From NCBI GenBank assembly GCA_029982105.1, contig JARRCQ010000072.1, positions 1 to 7,603 of the forward strand: 7,603 nucleotides of DNA, written 5' to 3'. The position numbers and the translations under genes were made by a program. How positions within the stretch are numbered: the first letter of the stretch is position 1; each line of letters begins with the position of its first letter. The notes under the pieces were generated by a model that saw only the letters and a list, made by a program, of their open reading frames with translations, was not told the DNA's origin and did not search any database. This DNA comes from Candidatus Atribacteria bacterium. Lineage in GTDB: Bacteria; Atribacterota; Atribacteria; Atribacterales; Caldatribacteriaceae. This document shows positions 6,776 through 7,603 of this stretch, in pieces.

Positions 6776-7603
6776 TTATCTTTTTATCTCTATTATACCC
6801 CTCTTTATATCTTCTCCTAACTTTTTATCAGACTTCTCAGATAAGTCACTAAGAAATTTTTCTGCTTCGCCTTTACTCATCAAGATCGGCTGACCTAAGC
6901 GATGCTGGATGGGAAAAAGATAACAGGTAGCTTTATCAGGCTCAACAGCTAATCCTACTATCAGTCCCTTCTGAGTTTCAGGTATATTCTGCCGGTCAAA
7001 GATAAAGTTACCCAGGGAATAAAATACCGGTTTGCCCTGTATCAATTCTATTTCCTGTACCACATGGGGATGATGTCCCACAACGATATTCGCTCCCGCA
7101 GCCATCATTCGCCGAGCCAGCTCCCGCTGGGATGACGAACTTTTTAATTGGTATTCTTTTCCCCAGTGTATGCTTACAATTATAAATTTACCCGGGTTGT
7201 CTATTTTGGCTACCCTTATTTCTTTAATGATTTCCTCCTCCCTATGGATAAATGGCAACACCAGATTAAAAGCCAGAAAAACGGAGTGTTCAGTAGAGAA
7301 ATAGGGATTTGACTCATTCTGATAGCTATATAAAGGATTACCAATATAGTGAATCTGATATTTATCCAGCCAATCCCTGGTCTCCTGCAGGCCTTCTACT
7401 CCTCTGTCTGTAACATGATTATTGGCTAATGATACGAGATTAATCTTACTCCAGGCAACCCCCGCGAGAACCCGGGGAGGAAAGGCAAATCGCAGCTTAT
7501 CATCTGAAAATTCCGATGGTTTTTCCCCAACGGGACCTTCTAAGTTTGCAAAAACAACATCAACGCCTCTCAGTAATTGCCCAATTATTTGAAAAGATCG
7601 GAA
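6776..7603 (-). CDS. CapA-family metallophosphatase-like protein (5' end missing)
   Basis: The frame stays open to the window edge and gives 275 C-terminal residues, so the protein is cut by the window, not by mutation. Numbering from the edge, family motifs appear in order: FANLEGPVG (18-26), LANNHVTDRG (59-68), SIHWGKEY (144-151), VVGHHPHVVQEIE (174-186) and FYSLGNFIFD (194-203). These are the metal-binding and active-site blocks of the CapA/PgsA-type calcineurin-like fold. The missing N-terminus should carry the first GD-containing motif. CapA proteins are linked to poly-gamma-glutamate capsule production in Bacillus, but many homologues have other or unknown roles, and no capB or capC is visible here. 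A GTG at 7261 is not the start, because conserved motifs lie upstream of it. The DUF3160 gene follows after 26 bases. Confidence 0.92.
   Translation of the reverse strand, partial: FRSFQIIGQLLRGVDVVFANLEGPVGEKPSEFSDDKLRFAFPPRVLAGVAWSKINLVSLANNHVTDRGVEGLQETRDWLDKYQIHYIGNPLYSYQNESNPYFSTEHSVFLAFNLVLPFIHREEEIIKEIRVAKIDNPGKFIIVSIHWGKEYQLKSSSSQRELARRMMAAGANIVVGHHPHVVQEIELIQGKPVFYSLGNFIFDRQNIPETQKGLIVGLAVEPDKATCYLFPIQHRLGQPILMSKGEAEKFLSDLSEKSDKKLGEDIKRGIIEIKR

Noticed and set aside
6776..7261. A short, complete 161-residue gene starting at GTG 7261
   Set aside because: The frame is open to the window edge, and conserved CapA motifs (NLEGP, NNHVTDRG) lie upstream of 7261, so the real start is outside the window.
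1..7603. CRISPR arrays, insertion sequences, tRNA or rRNA genes
   Set aside because: I saw no regularly spaced repeats, no transposase-like reading frames, no terminal inverted repeats around any gene and no cloverleaf- or rRNA-like stretches.

Overview
The window carries five complete genes and one partial gene in two convergent blocks. It has moderate-to-low GC, strong GGAGG-type ribosome binding sites and several non-ATG starts (TTG, GTG). Two features hint at a double-membrane (diderm) bacterium: a MacA-like membrane fusion protein with a TolC-contact-like hairpin tip, and a LolCD/MacB-like permease and ATPase. The gene mix (DUF3160 protein, CapA-like protein, LolCD-like exporter) would fit an anaerobic, possibly thermophilic lineage such as Atribacterota or a neighbour. 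That placement is inference and weak.

Left block, plus strand. Positions 6-29 form a perfect 10-bp hairpin with a T-rich tail, probably the terminator of a gene lying before the window. A small exported protein with a PsbP/DcrB-like fold follows (140-682). After a 209-base gap with possible regulatory repeats comes a tight three-gene operon (892-4076). It encodes a membrane fusion protein, a four-helix MacB/FtsX-type permease and a LolD/MacB-type ATPase. Intergenic spacing is 1 base, then an 8-base overlap. Together they form one tripartite-type ABC exporter; no outer-membrane channel gene is visible.

Right block, minus strand. A CapA-family metallophosphatase-like gene enters from the right edge with its N-terminus outside the window, and ends at 6776. 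After 26 bases it is followed by a secreted 861-residue DUF3160 protein (6749-4164) with its own strong ribosome binding site. The two are probably co-transcribed. The blocks converge on 4077-4163, where a weak hairpin with a T-rich tail could end the minus-strand operon.

I see no mobile elements, CRISPR, tRNA or rRNA. Most of the window looks like ordinary chromosomal envelope genes. The least understood parts are the DUF3160 protein and its pairing with CapA, the small PsbP-like protein, and the direct repeats before the exporter operon.
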